Below, piece by piece: positions 20,419 to 21,727 of a stretch of 21,727 bases of DNA (positions are counted from its first letter, which is position 1; every line of letters starts with the position of its first letter). A program made the position numbers and the translations under genes. The notes beneath the pieces were generated by a model, which had not been told where the DNA came from, made no database searches, and was given only the letters and a program-made list of their open reading frames with translations. Source of the DNA: a virus; the IMG/VR virus record IMGVR_UViG_3300005738_000021, positions 1 through 21,727 of that record, one strand, 5' to 3'.

Positions 20419-21356
20419 TGAAAATATTAATTACAGGTGGTGCAGGATTTATTGGTAGTCACCTTGCAGATTCTTTATTGGAAGATGGGTTTGAAGTTTA
20501 TGGTGTAGATAACTACAATGACTTCTATGACCCACAACTAAAATATAACAGAGTGCAATACTTTGGTCACCAAGTTCTAAGATGTGACCTAAAAGATTTT
20601 GATGGACTTGACCAAGTATTCGCAAAGATTAGACCTGATATTGTTATTCACTTAGCTGCTCGTGCGAATGTGCGTGACTCGTTTGGTAAAGAAGTCATTT
20701 ATCATAGAGATAATATAGACGCAACTCAGAATCTTATTGAAGTATGTAAAATGTATGATGTTGCAAAGGTAGTATATGCGTCTACAAGTTCTGTCTATGG
20801 TGGAACACCTATTCCTCCTACAGGTTGGGTTGAAGACGAAGTGACTGGACACCAGTTAAATGCATATGCATATTCAAAATATGTCAATGAGTGTCAGTTT
20901 AAAATCTCTGGTCTGAATAATGTAGGACTAAGATTCTTTACTGTATATGGCCCTTGGGGTCGTCCTGATATGGCATTGTTTGATTTCACTAAGAATATTG
21001 TTGCAGGTAATTCTATCGAAGCATACAACTATGGTGAAATGAAACGAGACTTTACTTATGTCGGTGATATCATTGAAGGTATTAAGATAGCACTATTTGC
21101 TGATACTGAAACAGGTTCAATTTACAATATAGGTAGAGGTAAACAAGTAGAACTTATGCACTTTATTGATTGTATAAGTAAAGAGTTAGGAAGAGACGCA
21201 GATGTAATTCTTGCACCTCGTCATCCTGCGGATACTTTAGAGACTTGGAGTAATACCGCAAAACTAAGAGAACTAGGTTATAAACCTAGAGTAAACATTG
21301 AGGTGGGTGTAGAAGCATTCATTAGATGGTATAAAGATTATTATAGGATAAATTAA
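20418..21356 (+). CDS. NAD-dependent epimerase, UDP-glucuronate 4-epimerase-like
   Basis: This 312-aa short-chain dehydrogenase-type enzyme has the Rossmann motif TGGAGFIGSH (6-15). The catalytic site comprises STSSVYGG (122-129) with Ser/Thr and YAYSK (150-154; YxxxK). The substrate segment LRFFTVYGPWGRPDMALF (171-188) is typical of UDP-glucuronate 4-epimerases (CapI/GAE type). It should interconvert UDP-glucuronate and UDP-galacturonate, or a related UDP-sugar pair, feeding surface polysaccharide chemistry. It overlaps both neighbours by one base (TAATG), so it is co-translated with the PrimPol-like gene and the cytochrome. Confidence 0.85.
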   Translation: MKILITGGAGFIGSHLADSLLEDGFEVYGVDNYNDFYDPQLKYNRVQYFGHQVLRCDLKDFDGLDQVFAKIRPDIVIHLAARANVRDSFGKEVIYHRDNIDATQNLIEVCKMYDVAKVVYASTSSVYGGTPIPPTGWVEDEVTGHQLNAYAYSKYVNECQFKISGLNNVGLRFFTVYGPWGRPDMALFDFTKNIVAGNSIEAYNYGEMKRDFTYVGDIIEGIKIALFADTETGSIYNIGRGKQVELMHFIDCISKELGRDADVILAPRHPADTLETWSNTAKLRELGYKPRVNIEVGVEAFIRWYKDYYRIN

Positions 21357-21727
21357 TGAATCAATTAGGACAAGCACTATTTTGTGCAATCGCAATAGGG
21401 ATATTTTTTGGGTTTACAATATACCCAGACCTAGCATATTCTGGAACAGGAACAGGACATAGTTGTACTGGTGAATGTTATGAAGAGTATGTTAAACAAA
21501 ATGGAACTGCGTATGAGATAGAACGCATAAAAAATGAACTCGCCAATGCAGATGAATTTTCTTCTATTAGAAGTTTATGGGCAGGTTGTGCTGCTTGTCA
21601 CGGACAAGAAGGACAGGGTATGGCAGTATTCCCTGCACTTGCAGGTCAATCACAAGATTATATTGTAGAGAGATTGTATCAATATAAAAATAAAGAAACA
21701 GTCGGTGGAATGTCTTCAACTATGTGG
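21356..21727 (+). CDS. membrane-anchored class I cytochrome c (3' end beyond window)
   Basis: The frame is open to the last base (124 codons seen). The N-terminus MNQLGQALFCAIAIGIFFGFTIYP is a signal or anchor helix directing export. A linker with two Cys (SCTGECYEEY) and a charged helix (EIERIKNELANADEF) follow. The heme site is GCAACHGQEGQG (CxxCH, Cys78, Cys81, His82), followed by VFPALAGQSQDYIVERLYQYKN and GGMSSTMW. This is the pattern of cytochrome c4/c553-type proteins, where a Met in the last segment is the second axial ligand. It would carry electrons at the periplasmic face of the host membrane after heme attachment by the host Ccm system. It is translated from the TAATG junction with the epimerase. 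Confidence 0.85.
   Translation, partial: MNQLGQALFCAIAIGIFFGFTIYPDLAYSGTGTGHSCTGECYEEYVKQNGTAYEIERIKNELANADEFSSIRSLWAGCAACHGQEGQGMAVFPALAGQSQDYIVERLYQYKNKETVGGMSSTMW

Noticed and set aside
1-21727. CRISPR arrays, insertion sequences, integrase or attachment sites
   Set aside because: No regularly spaced repeats, no transposase or integrase frames and no direct repeats flanking the tRNA were seen.

Overview
The window is a piece of a T4-like (contractile-tailed) bacteriophage genome, AT-rich, with every supported gene on the + strand. Two groups of genes identify it. The T4 replication, recombination and late-transcription core lies in nearly the order seen in marine T4-like phages: uvsY, uvsW, 55, 47, 46, 45, 44, 62, regA, 43. 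Around it are genes typical of marine relatives (cyanomyoviruses, pelagimyoviruses): Hsp20, iron/2-oxoglutarate oxygenase-like proteins, sugar-nucleotide enzymes and a cytochrome c. I cannot name the host from sequence alone; a marine heterotroph such as a SAR11-type bacterium is plausible but is inference.

Layout. 1-1310: five small early-type genes of unknown function behind two near-identical sigma70 promoter/leader units. 1311-1875: a tail-tube-like virion gene behind a T4 late promoter (TATAAATA) that sits inside a ribosome-site-sequestering hairpin. 1880-6563: one long run with a putative PD-(D/E)XK nuclease, a DNA adenine methyltransferase, uvsY, a 44-aa membrane protein, uvsW, an LSm-like protein, an oxygenase-like protein and a TagD-like cytidylyltransferase. 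6560-10514: late sigma factor gp55, then the gp47/gp46 nuclease (Mre11/Rad50-like). 10511-14937: clamp gp45, clamp loader gp44/gp62 with four genes between them (including dCMP deaminase), the repressor RegA, a 42-aa membrane protein and a cupin/JmjC-like protein. 14945-16321: Hsp20 behind a leader that looks like a ROSE-type RNA thermometer, a 26-aa membrane peptide and a putative glycosyltransferase. 16327-16729: a consensus promoter, an unidentified structured transcript of about 290 nt ending in a terminator, then tRNA-Glu(UUC). 16738-21727: DNA polymerase gp43, a small basic protein, a PrimPol-like protein, a UDP-glucuronate-epimerase-like enzyme and a membrane-anchored cytochrome c cut by the window end.

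How it works together. Gp43, gp45 and gp44/62 form the replisome core. Gp46/47, UvsY and UvsW serve recombination-dependent replication and fork remodelling. Gp45 and gp55 should also drive late promoters such as the one at 1315. Host-like promoters (TTGACA/TTGACT, about 17 bp, TATAAT-like) stand before most gene blocks, and many genes are joined by ATGA or TAATG overlaps that imply translational coupling. Post-transcriptional control looks important: RegA, the late-promoter hairpin, the candidate thermometer, and two promoters so close to the start codon that the mRNAs should be leaderless (gene 46 and the PrimPol-like gene).

The most interesting items are the Hsp20 thermometer, the late-promoter hairpin, the cytochrome c, the nuclease/methyltransferase pair, the unidentified RNA before the tRNA and the leaderless promoters.
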